NCBI RefSeq assembly: GCF_019039255.1
Contig: NZ_CP077062.1
Span: forward strand, 3,224,001-3,288,000
Reading direction: 5' to 3'
Length of the DNA: 64,000 nucleotides
From: Nocardioides panacis
Lineage (GTDB): Bacteria; Actinomycetota; Actinomycetes; Propionibacteriales; Nocardioidaceae
In this document: positions 63,630 to 64,000 of the stretch, one piece after another
How positions within the stretch are numbered: position 1 is the first letter of the stretch
Layout of the letters: every line of letters starts with the position of its first letter
Notes under the pieces: generated by a model
Database searches by the model: none
Seen by the model: only the letters and a program-made list of their open reading frames with translations
What the model was told of the DNA's origin: nothing
Position numbers and translations under genes: made by a program

Positions 63630-64000
63630 GTGGATCTCTCCCTGGAACCCCTGAGCGACGTCCTGGAGAAGGCCGAGCACGCGGCCCGGGCCGGCGCGCA
63701 CCCGATGTCGCGCGTGTGGCCCACCGGGTTCGACCTGCTCGACCAGACGCTGGCCGGCGGCATGCGCTCCGGCGAGCTGGTGCTCCTCGGCGGCCCCCAG
63801 GGCCTGGGCAAGACCACCTGGGTGCTCCAGGTGGCCCGCAACACCGCCCGCTCCGGGCGCCCGGTCGTGGTGTTCTCCTTCGAGCACGACACCCAGACGC
63901 TGCTGGTCCGCCTGGTCGCCCTCGAGGCCGGCCAGCTCGGCGGGCTCGCGGCTCCCAACGTCGCCCGGATCCGGGCCAGCTTCGAGTCCTCGGACGGCCG
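63630..64000 (+). CDS. DnaB-like helicase C-terminal domain protein, 5' part only
   Basis: Begins at GTG 63630 (VDLSLEPLSDVLEKAEHAAR) and runs off the window after 123 codons. RecA-fold ATPase with Walker A GGPQGLGKTT at about 52-61 and VVVFSFEHDTQTLLVRLVAL typical of the DnaB C-terminal core, but without the DnaB N-terminal domain, so it is not the replicative helicase. Divergent from rplJ across a 409-bp gap that holds the rplJ leader. Confidence 0.85.
   Translation, partial: MDLSLEPLSDVLEKAEHAARAGAHPMSRVWPTGFDLLDQTLAGGMRSGELVLLGGPQGLGKTTWVLQVARNTARSGRPVVVFSFEHDTQTLLVRLVALEAGQLGGLAAPNVARIRASFESSDG

Overview
The window is high-GC chromosomal DNA from an actinobacterium. The ribosomal gene order, the zinc-type S14, the unipartite (non-proteobacterial) gene set and a full mce transport operon beside rpoBC all fit the Nocardioidaceae/Propionibacteriales, probably a Nocardioides relative. 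The genus is an inference from gene order and protein resemblance, not from a search.

Layout, low to high coordinate. (1) 1-14.75 kb, minus strand: the 3' two-thirds of the ribosomal superoperon. In transcription order it runs rpsJ-rplC-rplD-rplW-rplB-rpsS-rplV-rpsC-rplP-rpmC-rpsQ, rplN-rplX-rplE-rpsN-rpsH-rplF-rplR-rpsE-rpmD-rplO, secY-adk-map-(alpha/beta hydrolase), infA-rpmJ-rpsM-rpsK. (2) 15.2-22.2 kb: a mostly plus-strand membrane/MoxR cluster (membrane protein, DUF4129, DUF4350, MoxR ATPase, DUF58, then minus-strand SpoIIM-like and plus-strand RDD protein). (3) 22.2-28 kb: trmB, a TPR lipoprotein, an integrase remnant and a 1009-residue collagen-like surface protein. (4) 28-32.5 kb, minus: the str operon rpsL-rpsG-fusA-tuf. 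(5) 32.7-41.2 kb: a metabolic block with a hydroxyacid-oxoacid transhydrogenase-like enzyme coupled to an FAD/Fe-S dehydrogenase, a NUDIX hydrolase, two acyltransferases and a lipoprotein that fuses a GH16 fold to a phosphoesterase. (6) 41.4-48.9 kb, minus: rpoB-rpoC. (7) 49.2-61.8 kb, minus: a 12-gene mce lipid-import operon (mkl-yrbEA-yrbEB, seven mce genes, two Mce-associated proteins). (8) 62-63.2 kb, minus: rplJ-rplL, and at the right edge a divergent DnaB-like ATPase running off the window.

Two themes cut across the annotation. First, nine +1 reading-frame breaks are visible in eight otherwise intact genes, including the essential rplW and rplJ; eight of the nine lie in runs of six or seven C/G. 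Loss of function in essential genes is not credible, so these are most likely consensus errors, with recoding or slippage as the alternative. I therefore give full gene spans across the breaks. Second, several regulatory-looking structures recur: a 21-bp element with a hairpin shared by the S10 and str operon leaders, interleaved inverted repeats upstream of rpsJ, a perfect 16-bp palindrome at the head of the mce operon, and long inverted repeats before secY and infA.

The most notable biology is the duplicated mceA pair, which shares a 559-bp block differing at one base while its flanks have diverged (gene conversion), giving seven rather than six Mce proteins. The translationally coupled D-2-hydroxyglutarate cycle candidate, the GH16-phosphoesterase fusion and the giant collagen-like protein come next. 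No rRNA, tRNA, CRISPR array or intact insertion sequence was seen.
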